Shown here in pieces: positions 44,657-53,229 of a stretch of 64,000 nucleotides of DNA; position 1 is the first letter of the stretch; every line of letters begins with the position of its first letter. Under the pieces are notes generated by a model, which was not told where the DNA came from, did no database searches, and was given only the letters and a program-made list of their open reading frames with translations. The DNA comes from Eubacteriales bacterium (GTDB taxonomy: Bacteria; Bacillota; Clostridia; Saccharofermentanales; DTU023): NCBI GenBank assembly GCA_030532065.1, contig JAUNLW010000001.1, positions 430,132 through 494,131 of the forward strand, in the 5' to 3' direction. The translations under genes and the position numbers were made by a program.

Positions 44657-45142
44657 ATGAAATATACAGAAAAAGTCATGGATCACTTCTTGCATCCTCG
44701 TAACATGGGTGAGTTAGATCACCCCACTGCCAGTGGTCAAGTAGGCAATCCGGTCTGTGGCGATATCATGAAGATTGACTTAGATATAGAAGACGGCATA
44801 ATTAAAGACGTTAAGTTTAAGACCTTTGGTTGTGGCACGGCTATTGCTACTTCCTCCATCTCCACGGAGATGATCAAAGGTAAGACCGTTGATGAGGCTT
44901 TGGAATTAACTAATAAGTCAGTTGCTGATGCCTTGGATGGACTGCCTCCGGTAAAGATGCACTGTTCTGTTCTCGCAGAACAAGCCATCAAAGTAGCCCT
45001 CAAGAAATATTTTGAGGAAAGAGGAGAGCTTACTCCTGAGCGTGAAGCCAAATTTGCCATCCTGGATGAGGAAGACGAAGCCAGCTGCCCCAGCGCTTAT
45101 ACTTACGTAAATAGTGATAAGGAACACAAGGAGGAAAAGTAA
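44657..45142 (+). CDS. iscU: Iron-sulfur cluster scaffold protein IscU (NifU N-terminal type)
   Basis: This 161-residue protein is the scaffold on which Fe-S clusters are built. The three ligand cysteines are in NPVCGDIMK (with the conserved Asp), TFGCGTAIATSS and MHCSVLAEQAI. A 30-residue acidic C-terminal tail, longer than in most IscU, carries an extra Cys (EASCPSAYTY). No HscA/HscB, ferredoxin or IscA genes follow, as is common in Clostridia. Its stop overlaps the next ATG by one base. Confidence 0.94.
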   Translation: MKYTEKVMDHFLHPRNMGELDHPTASGQVGNPVCGDIMKIDLDIEDGIIKDVKFKTFGCGTAIATSSISTEMIKGKTVDEALELTNKSVADALDGLPPVKMHCSVLAEQAIKVALKKYFEERGELTPEREAKFAILDEEDEASCPSAYTYVNSDKEHKEEK

Positions 45143-46566
45143 TGACTCAAGAGAAGACGCCCGCGGAGCTCTTACAAGATCAGCTTTGCTACCAGAAAGA
45201 GAATCAGTGGCAACATGTTGATGAGGCCTTTGAAGCCAAAGTAATGGAGTTTAACCGTTCCTATGCCAACGCCCTTAATACGGGTAAGACCGAGCGTGAG
45301 TTCTATGCCATGTCTGTAAAGAGGCTGGAAGAACATGGATTCAAAGATCTGAGCACGCTCGAGAGCGTAAAAGCCGGTGACAAGGTCTACAGCAGTGTAC
45401 ACGATAAGGGTTTAGTAGCAGCCGTTGTTGGCACTGAGCCAGCTTCCAAAGGCTACGTTATCGTGGGTTCACATATAGACTCGCCTCGCCTGGACTTAAA
45501 ACCTAACGCCCTCTACGAAAAGGACGAGATGGCCTTCTTTAAGACTCACTACTACGGTGGCATCAAGAAGTATCAATGGTTGTCCACTCAACTGGCCCTG
45601 CACGGCGTAGTGATCACCAAAGAGGGTAAGAAAATTGAGGTTTCCATCGGCGAAGATGAGGAAGATCCCGTATTTACCATTCCTGACCTTCTGCCTCACT
45701 TAGGCCGTAAGCAAATGGCTAATAAAGCCAGCGAGATCGTTGAAGCTGAAGCTATGAATATCCTCTTAGGTTCCAAGCCTATTAACGATGAGAAGATCAA
45801 AGAACCTATAAAACTAGCTATTCTCAAACTGCTGCACGATAAATACGGCATCAACGAGAGAGATCTTTACACTGCTGAATTAGAAATGGTTCCTGCTCAC
45901 AAGGCCCGTGACGTTGGCTTTGATCGCAGCTTTATTGGCGCTTATGGCCAAGATGACCGCGTCTGCGCCTGGACCTCATTGGAAGCTATTCTGGATGCTA
46001 AGCCTCAGGCTAAAACCCAGGTCATCCTCTTTAGCGATAAAGAAGAAGTAGGATCCGCCGGCAACACCGGTGCTAAATCTGAGCTCTACTACTTCGCTCT
46101 CTATGAGCTGCAGCAGAAGATGCTGGGCAGGGAAGCAACGCTGATGGAACGTCACGATCTGATCCGCAATTCCAAGATGCTCTCCTCGGACGTAGCTGCC
46201 GGCTTTGATCCGGACTTCGCCGATGTCTATGAGCCCATGAATGCCGCGCATATGAACTACGGCATTGCTTTCTGTAAATACACCGGTGGTGGCGGTAAAG
46301 GTGGCACCAGTGATGCCAACGCAGAGTATTTCAACGAGATCACTCGTCTCTTTGACAGCCAAGACATTCCCTGGCAGTCCTGTGAGCTCGGTAAGACCGA
46401 TGCTGGTGGTGGCGGCACCATCGCTCAGTTCTTTGCCAATTCCGGCATGAACGTCATCGACTGTGGTGTTGCTGTCCTCGCTATGCACTCCTGCTTTGAA
46501 GTTTGCAGCAAACTGGATATCTACAATACCTATAGAGCCTATAAAACTTTCTTCGAACTAGGCTAG
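45142..46566 (+). CDS. M18-family aminopeptidase (aspartyl aminopeptidase-like)
   Basis: This 474-residue metallopeptidase has the M18 zinc ligands and catalytic residues: GSHIDSPRLDLKP near residue 112, YGQDDRVCAWTSLEA, SDKEEVGSAGNTGAKS and the final His in AMHSCFEVCSK. The enzyme trims N-terminal acidic or neutral residues from peptides in the cytoplasm. It overlaps iscU by one base (TAATG), so it is coupled to Fe-S assembly genes, an unexpected partnership. A terminator ends the operon. Confidence 0.94.
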   Translation: MTQEKTPAELLQDQLCYQKENQWQHVDEAFEAKVMEFNRSYANALNTGKTEREFYAMSVKRLEEHGFKDLSTLESVKAGDKVYSSVHDKGLVAAVVGTEPASKGYVIVGSHIDSPRLDLKPNALYEKDEMAFFKTHYYGGIKKYQWLSTQLALHGVVITKEGKKIEVSIGEDEEDPVFTIPDLLPHLGRKQMANKASEIVEAEAMNILLGSKPINDEKIKEPIKLAILKLLHDKYGINERDLYTAELEMVPAHKARDVGFDRSFIGAYGQDDRVCAWTSLEAILDAKPQAKTQVILFSDKEEVGSAGNTGAKSELYYFALYELQQKMLGREATLMERHDLIRNSKMLSSDVAAGFDPDFADVYEPMNAAHMNYGIAFCKYTGGGGKGGTSDANAEYFNEITRLFDSQDIPWQSCELGKTDAGGGGTIAQFFANSGMNVIDCGVAVLAMHSCFEVCSKLDIYNTYRAYKTFFELG

Positions 46567-46593
46567 AGCATCATAAAATCTCATAAGATTATC

Positions 46594-46625
46594 AGGCATG
46601 GTCCTCTAATGGCCATGCCTTTTTA
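46594..46625 (+). terminator. Terminator of the iscS-iscU-aminopeptidase operon
   Basis: AGGCATGG (46594-46601) pairs with CCATGCCT (46613-46620), followed by TTTTTATT. Confidence 0.88.
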
Positions 46626-46715
46626 TTACAAAATCAAGCATGGTCTAAAGAAGGTGCAGGGCATGCTCGTCTTTATCGGCCTGCTGGCTGCCTGCGATAC
46701 TGACGCAGATGAGCC

Positions 46716-47732
46716 TTAGGACCTATCTTCCTGTAATCTTTCTCCATCCTCAGCTAATTCTTCTTTACTGAGGGTGTTTAGGGGATGTCGCTCTAAAGTA
46801 TCACGCAGCATACTAGAGGAGACATGAGTATAGATCTCTGTAGTAGCTACGCTCTCATGACCAAGGATTTGCTGGAGGCTGCGTAAATCGGCTTCACCAT
46901 ACTGATACATGAGCGTGGCGGCTGTATGGCGCAGTTTGTGAGGGGAGTAGCGCTTGGGGTCTAGGCCAGCCATGACTAAATATTTTTCGACCACATTTTC
47001 TACTGCGCGCTGAGAGATGCGCTGGCGATTGCGGCTGATAAACAGGGCATCCTCATGCTCTTCTTTAGGAGTTAGCCGGTCCGGCAGATAAGCTTCTATG
47101 GCTTCCCTGGCCAAATGGTTTAGATATACTTGCCGCTCTTTATTGCCTTTGCCAATTACCCTCAAAGAATCTCCATTAATGTCTGCCAAGTCAATACCCA
47201 CCAATTCAGAAAGACGGATGCCACAAGTCAAAAAGATCACTAAAATGCCATAGTCTCTGCTGGCGTTAGGACCGTCATCTGCCGCTGCCATGGCCAATAG
47301 AGTACGTGCCTCATCAATTTCCAGATATTGAGGCAGAGCTCGCATCTGCTTAGGAGATTCCAGCTCGCTGGTGGGATTAAAATCTAGCACCTTGGCTTTG
47401 TTAGTCAGGTAATCAAAGAAAGCGCGTAAGGCAGAAACTTTTCTGGCACGGCCAGCGGGACCAACACCGCGTTCATTGGCCAGCCAGGAGAAGAAGCGGT
47501 AAAAGTCACCTAACTGTATGGCTTTCAGATCTGACAAATCGATAACTGAGAGGTCAATATCCTCAAATTCTTCGTCCGCTGTAACTCGTCCCATATAGAC
47601 CAAATACCAACGGAAAAACAGTTGGAGGTCATAAGTATACTCACGTATTGTAAGCTCTGAGCGTTCCTTGACCGCTGAGAAGTAAGCCAGGAACTCCTCC
47701 AGATAATAAAATGTCGCGCGTGAAGCCGGCAA
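46716..47732 (-). CDS. xerC: Tyrosine recombinase XerC/XerD-like
   Basis: This 338-residue recombinase has an N-terminal SAM-like DNA-binding domain and a catalytic domain with all family residues: Arg in CGIRLSELVG, Lys in VIGKGNKERQV, HxxR in PHKLRHTAATLM, His in ILGHESVATTE and the nucleophile Tyr in EIYTHV. It is most like XerC/XerD, which resolve chromosome dimers at dif. No phage or mobile genes surround it, so a housekeeping role is likely; XerC versus XerD versus XerA cannot be decided. The start is TTG at 47732, seven bases after AAAGGAG. Confidence 0.88.
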   Translation of the reverse strand: MPASRATFYYLEEFLAYFSAVKERSELTIREYTYDLQLFFRWYLVYMGRVTADEEFEDIDLSVIDLSDLKAIQLGDFYRFFSWLANERGVGPAGRARKVSALRAFFDYLTNKAKVLDFNPTSELESPKQMRALPQYLEIDEARTLLAMAAADDGPNASRDYGILVIFLTCGIRLSELVGIDLADINGDSLRVIGKGNKERQVYLNHLAREAIEAYLPDRLTPKEEHEDALFISRNRQRISQRAVENVVEKYLVMAGLDPKRYSPHKLRHTAATLMYQYGEADLRSLQQILGHESVATTEIYTHVSSSMLRDTLERHPLNTLSKEELAEDGERLQEDRS

Positions 47733-47844
47733 AGTTGAACTCCTTTCTGACAGATATCAGTTACTATTTGGCTGCTGATAACCCTAGTACGCCTAACATT
47801 ATATGACATTCAAAGCAGTAAAGTTAGTCGTAAGCACAGACCTG

Positions 47845-47906
47845 TGTTAAAATAGATAAAGTCTGATTGATAAATATAGATGTAGCCACTGGCCGAATAT
47901 TCGGCC
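47845..47906 (+). promoter_or_regulatory. Possible extended -10 promoter and leader palindrome of asd
   Basis: TGTTAAAAT (47845-47853) looks like an extended -10 without a good -35. In the resulting leader, GGCCGAAT/ATTCGGCC (47891-47906) is a perfect 16-base palindrome that can fold into a hairpin with a short tetraloop, 35 bases before the asd start. Confidence 0.35.
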
Positions 47907-47940
47907 TGGTGAGCCATGCACGCCTGAAGGAGACTTCTTA

Positions 47941-49023
47941 ATGTCCGAAACTAAACTCAAAGCTGTTGTGATTGGCGCTACCGGTTATGTGGGGCAGCGT
48001 CTGTTAACCATCTTAGCTGACCATCCTTATTTTGAGGTAGCTCGTTTGGTAGCAGGGCAGAGGTCTGCCGGTAAGAGCTACGGTGAAGCGGTTAAAGAGC
48101 GCTGGAAATTACCAGAAGCTATACCGCGGCAATACAAAGATATGCATGTTTATGCCAGTGATGAGTTGGAAGTTTACTGTCAAGGCATGGATCTTGCTTT
48201 CTGTGCTGTAGATATGGATAAAGAAGCCATAGTGGAGCTGGAAGAAGCGGTAGCAAAAGAGGAGCTGCCTGTAATCTCCAATAATTCAGCCAACCGTTGG
48301 ACACCGGACGTGCCCATGCTTATCCCGGAGATCAATGCTCAACATCTGACCGTAATCCAGCATCAGAAACAACGACTGGGTACAAAGCGAGGCTTTATTG
48401 TAACTAAGCCCAACTGTTCTATCCAAAGCTTTCTACCTACGCTAATTCCACTGCAAGATCTTGGAGTAGAGCAAGTAGTTGTTTCCACTTATCAAGCAGT
48501 TTCGGGAGCCGGCAGGCTGTTAGCTGACTGGCACGAAATGCAGGGTAACGTCATTCCTTATATCGGTGGCGAGGAAGAGAAGACCGAGCTTGAGCCTCTG
48601 AAGATCCTGGGCAGGGTAGAAGGCAACCGGATTATCAACGCTGAATCACCTCATATTTCTGGCCAGTGCATCCGTGTACCGGTACAAGAGGGCCATTTGG
48701 CGACTGTCTGGGTCAGTTTCCGTAAACCTTGCGAGGCCAATGATATCCTTTTGCGCTGGCGTAACTTCCAGTCGGAAGTACAAGAGATAGGTCTACCTTC
48801 AGCACCTAAACCTTTCCTCCGCTATTACGAAGATCAGGATCGCCCTCAGCCTCGTTTGGACGTCGATTGGGCCGGCGGAATGGGTATCAGCATCGGTAGG
48901 CTCCGTGAAGACCCTGTATTTGACTATAAGTATGTGTGCCTTTCCGCCAATACTTTGCGCGGGGCAGCTGGTGGATCGGTTTTGACAGCCGAGCTACTTT
49001 ATCGCTTAGGCTATCTGGACTAA
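47941..49023 (+). CDS. asd: Aspartate-semialdehyde dehydrogenase (archaeal/fungal-type subgroup)
   Basis: This 360-residue enzyme reduces aspartyl phosphate to the semialdehyde, the branch point to lysine, methionine and threonine. The NADP motif is VIGATGYVGQRLL, the catalytic Cys is in VTKPNCSIQSFLP, and the following STYQAVSGAGR is typical of Asd rather than ArgC. Sequence details (PNCSIQ, final RGAAGGSVLTAELL) place it with the archaeal/fungal-like subgroup seen in some Clostridia. GAAGGAGAC precedes the ATG. A MarR gene and a threonine-type exporter follow. Confidence 0.9.
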   Translation: MSETKLKAVVIGATGYVGQRLLTILADHPYFEVARLVAGQRSAGKSYGEAVKERWKLPEAIPRQYKDMHVYASDELEVYCQGMDLAFCAVDMDKEAIVELEEAVAKEELPVISNNSANRWTPDVPMLIPEINAQHLTVIQHQKQRLGTKRGFIVTKPNCSIQSFLPTLIPLQDLGVEQVVVSTYQAVSGAGRLLADWHEMQGNVIPYIGGEEEKTELEPLKILGRVEGNRIINAESPHISGQCIRVPVQEGHLATVWVSFRKPCEANDILLRWRNFQSEVQEIGLPSAPKPFLRYYEDQDRPQPRLDVDWAGGMGISIGRLREDPVFDYKYVCLSANTLRGAAGGSVLTAELLYRLGYLD

Positions 49024-49069
49024 TCACTACACAATCTGCTAAATGGATCTTACATTGAAGGAGGCCATT

Positions 49070-49594
49070 ATGCTGCGAGACATAAAAAAAGATGAGTTGG
49101 ATCTTAATTCTAATATTCTAGATAATCGTCATATGATCTGGCGTTGCTGGAATGCTTTTTCCGCTTTGGAGGCTCACAAGCGCTATTTTATGCGCGAGTT
49201 TGTTAAACGGCGTGATTTGTCGGAAAATGAGCTCAAACTTCTGGCTTTAGTGGCTTGTCATAATAATTTAAAGCAAAGCACCATCTCCAAATTTTTACAA
49301 ATAGATGCGGGAAATCTCAGTCGGGCTATTGACCGTATGGAAGAGAAGAAATTATTGGAACGCAGGGCTTGCCCAGGAGATGGACGCACTTACGTGATCG
49401 ATCTGGGTCCAGCGGGTAAAGAGATATTAAATAATTTCGACGAAACTTTGTTGTCGCGTATCTGGACTTATTTCGATGACAGTTTAGATACCGACCTTTA
49501 CGAAATGATGATCTCTTTGGAGAAGTTAGACCACAAGCTGAGAGAAGAGCGGGAACTTTATGAGCGTTACCAACGCATGAAAGGTAAGCGCTAA
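49070..49594 (+). CDS. MarR-family transcriptional regulator
   Basis: This 174-residue protein has a MarR winged helix: LSENELKLLALVACHN, SKFLQIDAGNLSRAIDRMEEKKLLERR and the wing GDGRTYVIDLGPAGK. The ATG at 49070 lies five bases after AAGGAGG and is preferred to ATG at 49043. It sits between asd and the exporter pair and is directly followed by the first exporter gene with no gap, so it probably regulates that exporter in response to its substrate. Confidence 0.88.
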   Translation: MLRDIKKDELDLNSNILDNRHMIWRCWNAFSALEAHKRYFMREFVKRRDLSENELKLLALVACHNNLKQSTISKFLQIDAGNLSRAIDRMEEKKLLERRACPGDGRTYVIDLGPAGKEILNNFDETLLSRIWTYFDDSLDTDLYEMMISLEKLDHKLREERELYERYQRMKGKR

Positions 49595-50389
49595 ATGTCT
49601 GATAAAGGAGAAGATCAGCTGGCAACATACGACTATGAGCAAGTCTTAGACCTTGCCATCTACATCGCTTACGGTATTCCAACCGTAGGAGGTGAGACCG
49701 GACGTGCGGAAGATTCCTGCAGGAGGGTGTTGCAAGCCTACGGTTGTGATCGCATAGAAGTTATGGTCATGGCCAATTTTCTCACGCTTTCCTTTGAATA
49801 TAAAGGAGAGAAGTACCACGGTCAAAAGCGAATCTCCGATCAAACTTCTTCCTCCATGCTGCGTTTGAATGAGCTCAACAATCTCACTCGCAAATTAACA
49901 GCCGAACCCTATGATCCCGGGATGGCTCTAAACGAAGTAAAAACTATTCTCGATGCGCCCAAGAGGCCTTTTACCCAGCACTTAGCCTTGGTTGGCTTGG
50001 TTGGCTTCACCTTTACCTTGCTCTTGGACGGCAGTCTGGGAGCAGCCCTTTTTGCTTTTGTCATAGACTTAGTTGCCAGAGCCGCGATTGAACCACTTTA
50101 TCAGTACAAGACCAATCAGATGTTTGTCAATATTTTCGGCGGACTTTTGGTAACACTTTTATCAGCCTGTTCCATCTTTTTAGGTTTAGGTGAGGAGAGA
50201 GGCATTATCAACACCGCGACCTTTATGTTTTTATTCCCAGGTGTATCCTTGGTCAACAGCATAAGAGACATCATCGCATCCGACTATCTGGCCGGGGCTA
50301 CTAAATTGATTCAGACCATTTTAGTAGCATTGGGTATCGCTATTGGTTCTGGTATCGGACTGAGTATCTTATCTAGATTTGCTATCTAA
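49595..50389 (+). CDS. Threonine/serine exporter family protein, ThrE N-terminal-domain type (YjjP-like)
   Basis: This 264-residue protein is the larger half of a split ThrE exporter. About 110 cytoplasmic residues of DUF1212 type (VLDLAIYIAYGIPTVGGETGR, then VMVMANFLTLSFEY) precede about five membrane helices (LALVGLVGFTFTLLLDGSLG to ILSRFAI). Family members export threonine and serine, or dicarboxylates in some bacteria. It begins directly at the MarR stop and is followed by the small half 33 bases on. Confidence 0.87.
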   Translation: MSDKGEDQLATYDYEQVLDLAIYIAYGIPTVGGETGRAEDSCRRVLQAYGCDRIEVMVMANFLTLSFEYKGEKYHGQKRISDQTSSSMLRLNELNNLTRKLTAEPYDPGMALNEVKTILDAPKRPFTQHLALVGLVGFTFTLLLDGSLGAALFAFVIDLVARAAIEPLYQYKTNQMFVNIFGGLLVTLLSACSIFLGLGEERGIINTATFMFLFPGVSLVNSIRDIIASDYLAGATKLIQTILVALGIAIGSGIGLSILSRFAI

Positions 50390-50422
50390 AAGGAATGTTA
50401 AAAGGGAAACAAGAGAGAGCAT

Positions 50423-50890
50423 ATGTGGTTGGAGATAATAAAAAAAATAGTTTTTGCCTCGCTGGTATCACTAGTCTATGCCCTTCGCTACGAACTAACG
50501 GGTTATAAGGTGCTCGTCGCCGTATCACTTGGCGGTGGTATCTCCTGGCTCTGCTACCAATTAGCTTTGGAAACAGGTATTTCTTTATTAGTTTCCAACT
50601 TCATCGCCGCTCTGATCATGTCAATCTACGCGGAGATTATGGCACGTGCCATGCGAATGCCGGTAACTGTATTTTTGATTGTTGCTATGTTACCTTTAGT
50701 CCCTGGTCTTACAATTTATCAAACTATGGTCGAAGCTGTTGCTGGCAATTCTACCGAAGCTCTAAATTTAGCTACTGAGGCTTTCGCTATCTCTGGCGCG
50801 CTGACTATGGGTAATCTCACAGCATCCACAGTTGCTTCTTATATCACTCGTACCCGTGTTGGCATCAAGAAAAAACGCAATTATGAATAG
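50423..50890 (+). CDS. Threonine/serine exporter family protein, ThrE C-terminal-domain type (YjjB-like)
   Basis: This 155-residue membrane protein has about five helices and matches the ThrE_2/DUF3815 half. Key parts are SLVYALRYELTGY, the MARAMRMPVTVFLIVAMLPLVPG block and the end SYITRTRVG. Together with the preceding gene it makes one exporter. Placed with asd, it suggests control of the threonine-family amino acid pool. Confidence 0.87.
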   Translation: MWLEIIKKIVFASLVSLVYALRYELTGYKVLVAVSLGGGISWLCYQLALETGISLLVSNFIAALIMSIYAEIMARAMRMPVTVFLIVAMLPLVPGLTIYQTMVEAVAGNSTEALNLATEAFAISGALTMGNLTASTVASYITRTRVGIKKKRNYE

Positions 50891-50932
50891 CTCACTGCAA
50901 GGGAAGCTGGTTGATGATTTTCTAGCCGACAA

Positions 50933-50968
50933 CCCAACTACGCAAAATAATAATTTTGCGTAGTTAGG
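50933..50968. repeat. Long perfect hairpin between convergent genes
   Basis: AACTACGCAAAAT (50936-50948) and its exact inverse complement (50953-50965) form a 13-bp stem with a 4-base AATA loop, extended by CC/GG after one mismatch. It lies 45 bases past the exporter stop. No T-run follows, so it may be an mRNA 3' stabiliser or a weak bidirectional terminator. Confidence 0.6.
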
Positions 50969-51050
50969 TAAGCGGAAAAAGTGCTATTAGCGAAATCTGA
51001 GAAATCTGGCTTTTCTTAAATAAATTCAATTAAAAAGGCCAACTTGGAAA

Positions 51051-51629
51051 TTAGTTAACCAACGTGCGTAAGATCTCTTTGATGGGATCAGAAAATTTAA
51101 GTCCGATGATGGTAAAGATAAAAAAGATCAAAATCAAAGTGATCAGGATCTTGCTTAAGACTGCTTGTCTTTGATAAATCTTAAATTTCTTCTCAATGCT
51201 GTCTACCGTGGTAAAGGCCGTTAATTTATAGACCTTGGCACCTTTTAAATACTCGACTTGCCAAGGTTCTGCTTTATGTTTGATCTTTGAACGTTTAGCA
51301 CTGATTTGCTCTGTCTGAGATCGTTTTAAAGCTTTTTCTTTGACCCGTAGCTCAGGCGAATCTTTTCCCTTGGATCTGGGAGCTTGCTTGGGGGCAGGCG
51401 CAGGTGTTTTTTTAGCTTGCGGCGCGCGTACTTGTTTGGCCGGTGCTTGAGCGTCAGGTTTTGCTTTAGCTGGCGCTTTTTGTACCGGATTTTGGAACAC
51501 ATTAGCTTGTGTTGGAGCTTTTTTCTGATTTACAGCAAGTGGACGCATGCCTGAAACCTCGCTTGTCGGTATTACCGATTGAGGCTGGAAAACATTTTGT
51601 TTTTTTGCTGCTTGTGGATGCTTATCCAA
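51051..51629 (-). CDS. Hypothetical basic, Pro/Ala-rich protein with C-terminal membrane helix
   Basis: I do not recognise this 192-residue protein. The first 110 residues are disordered and rich in Lys, Pro, Ala and Gln (repeated PAKA/QAPA/APKQ patterns). A short ordered part follows (PWQVEYLKGAKVYKLTAFTTV), then a membrane helix near residues 160-182 (ILITLILIFFIFTIIGL) and a short outer tail. It would sit in the membrane with a long basic cytoplasmic arm, perhaps touching nucleic acid or an acidic partner. The start is TTG at 51629 after AGGAG. Function unknown. Confidence 0.65.
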   Translation of the reverse strand: MDKHPQAAKKQNVFQPQSVIPTSEVSGMRPLAVNQKKAPTQANVFQNPVQKAPAKAKPDAQAPAKQVRAPQAKKTPAPAPKQAPRSKGKDSPELRVKEKALKRSQTEQISAKRSKIKHKAEPWQVEYLKGAKVYKLTAFTTVDSIEKKFKIYQRQAVLSKILITLILIFFIFTIIGLKFSDPIKEILRTLVN

Positions 51630-51879
51630 AACTATTAACTCCTATCAGATCAAACAAAAGTTTCTGATCAGCGATCTTTCCTGGCAATTATAACATGCCT
51701 GATCTAATGTAAACTCAAGCTGAATATTTTGCGAAGTTCGTTCGGTGATAAATTGCCTCCTTCTACCCTTTTTTTCCAAAATCAGCCGAACAGCAATAAA
51801 AACTGTTCAGCTGTGATTTATTTGTAATTTTTAATTTCAGTGGCTGAGTGCTCAAAATACAAACGCTGAAGTTTGGAGA

Positions 51880-52194
51880 TTAATTAGCAAAACTATTGTT
51901 TCGCCAATTATCATTAAAGAGAAAATCTAATTTGGCCTGTGGCACAATGCGGATTACGGATTCCTTATAGTGTAGATTCTGCCTTCCCTTCTCCTCCAAA
52001 ACGATAATCTCTTGGTCAAAGCCTACTATAAAACCGGGATAAACTTCCTGATCTTTACAATGCAGCTGCACGGCAATGCGATTTTTGCGGCAATGATTGA
52101 GAAAAATCTCCTGAATCTTACTACCATCTGATAAGCTGGTTTTGTTCTTGTAATTCTTGTCGTTGTAAGGGTTGATAGTGCTTGCGTTGATCAT
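51880..52194 (-). CDS. hfq: RNA chaperone Hfq
   Basis: This 104-residue protein is an Sm-fold Hfq with about 20 extra N-terminal residues. The Sm1 region is IQEIFLNHCRKNRIAVQLHC with GFIVGFDQEIIVLEE, and Sm2 is HYKESVIRIVPQ, replacing the usual YKHAISTVVP. The two most typical Sm2 residues (Lys-His) are Lys-Glu here. Position after miaA strongly supports the name. It helps small RNAs meet mRNA targets in many bacteria; its role in Clostridia is less settled. A GGAG box precedes the ATG. Confidence 0.85.
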   Translation of the reverse strand: MINASTINPYNDKNYKNKTSLSDGSKIQEIFLNHCRKNRIAVQLHCKDQEVYPGFIVGFDQEIIVLEEKGRQNLHYKESVIRIVPQAKLDFLFNDNWRNNSFAN

Positions 52195-52281
52195 TGTAAT
52201 TTCTCCATTTCACAAAAATATTACTGGCTGGTCTTGCCAGCACTATCCCTATTATAGTCAATATATCATTGTATGTTTTGT

Positions 52282-53229
52282 CTATTTTTGTAGAAAGTCT
52301 GTAATATACCTCAGAACTATGGCCAAGTTATCTTCCCGGGTAGTCCCAGTCAAATGTATAAAATCCGGACGAGAACGGAACATGGTGTATTGCCGCTTAG
52401 CGTAGCGCCTACTGGCTTGAGCTAAAGCTGCTATCGCTTCTTCTCGACTCACTATGCCTTCCAGATAAGGCAAAACTTCTTTATAGCCAATAGCCTGAAA
52501 GGCCTGAGTATCAGAAAAATTCGGGTAATCCTTTAGGACGGCAGTTAGTTCATCCACAATACCAGCATCAAACATACGCGCGGTCCTTCTGTTGATCCGA
52601 TCATATAGCTGTCCTCTATCCGGCCAAAGCACAAAAGCAAGATAGTTGAAATCCGGACCCTTAGCTCGCGAGTATTCATAGACTTCACTGGAGGTCATGC
52701 CGGTAGCCTGATATACCTCAAAAAAACGCGTAATTCGTTTGTGGTCTTGCGGCTTGATTCTTAAAGCAGCTTTTGGATCCAAGCTTGCCAGCTTGGCGTG
52801 ACTTTCGGCTAATCCTTTTTTAGCAATTGCGTCACTCAAAGCTTTGCGCTCTTCCGGATCCGGCACGGCAGCCACAAACTGTAGGCCATCAACAAGTGAA
52901 TTAACATAAAGACCCGTACCGCCACAAACAATGGGCAGCTTACCTCGATCCAGGATCTCCAAAATCAACTGAGTCGCGTCAGCTACAAATTGAGCAACGG
53001 AATAACTCTCGCCCGGATCGCGTATATCGTATAAATGATGGGGAATACCTTGCCGTTCTGCTTTTAGGACTTTAGCGGTCGCGATATCCAGATCTCGGTA
53101 GATTTGCATGGAGTCAGCAGAAATAACTTCGCCATCTAAAGCTTTAGCAACTTCAATGGCTAAATCGGACTTGCCACTGGCGGTAGGCCCGGTAATAACT
53201 ACGACCGGCTCTTCGCGTAACAGGGCCAT
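52282..53229 (-). CDS. miaA: tRNA dimethylallyltransferase MiaA
   Basis: This 315-residue enzyme adds the isopentenyl group to A37 of tRNAs reading UNN codons. The P-loop is ITGPTASGKSDLA, followed by ISADSMQIYRDLDIATAK and GIPHHLYDI; VCGGTGLYVNSLVDG and the C-terminal QASRRYAKRQYTMFR are conserved. Its ATG overlaps the mutL stop by one base. MiaB, which completes the modification, is encoded at the head of the same cluster. Confidence 0.96.
   Translation of the reverse strand: MALLREEPVVVITGPTASGKSDLAIEVAKALDGEVISADSMQIYRDLDIATAKVLKAERQGIPHHLYDIRDPGESYSVAQFVADATQLILEILDRGKLPIVCGGTGLYVNSLVDGLQFVAAVPDPEERKALSDAIAKKGLAESHAKLASLDPKAALRIKPQDHKRITRFFEVYQATGMTSSEVYEYSRAKGPDFNYLAFVLWPDRGQLYDRINRRTARMFDAGIVDELTAVLKDYPNFSDTQAFQAIGYKEVLPYLEGIVSREEAIAALAQASRRYAKRQYTMFRSRPDFIHLTGTTREDNLAIVLRYITDFLQK

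Noticed and set aside
46716-47732. A phage or island integrase
   Set aside because: No phage genes, attachment-site repeats or tRNA end lie nearby, and the protein has XerC/XerD-like length and motifs. It is also 13 kb from the reductase island.
52227-52241. A terminator between miaA and hfq
   Set aside because: The hairpin GGCTGG-type stem has only five pairs and the T-run on the minus strand starts several bases away, so termination is doubtful; hfq may well be read from the miaA transcript.
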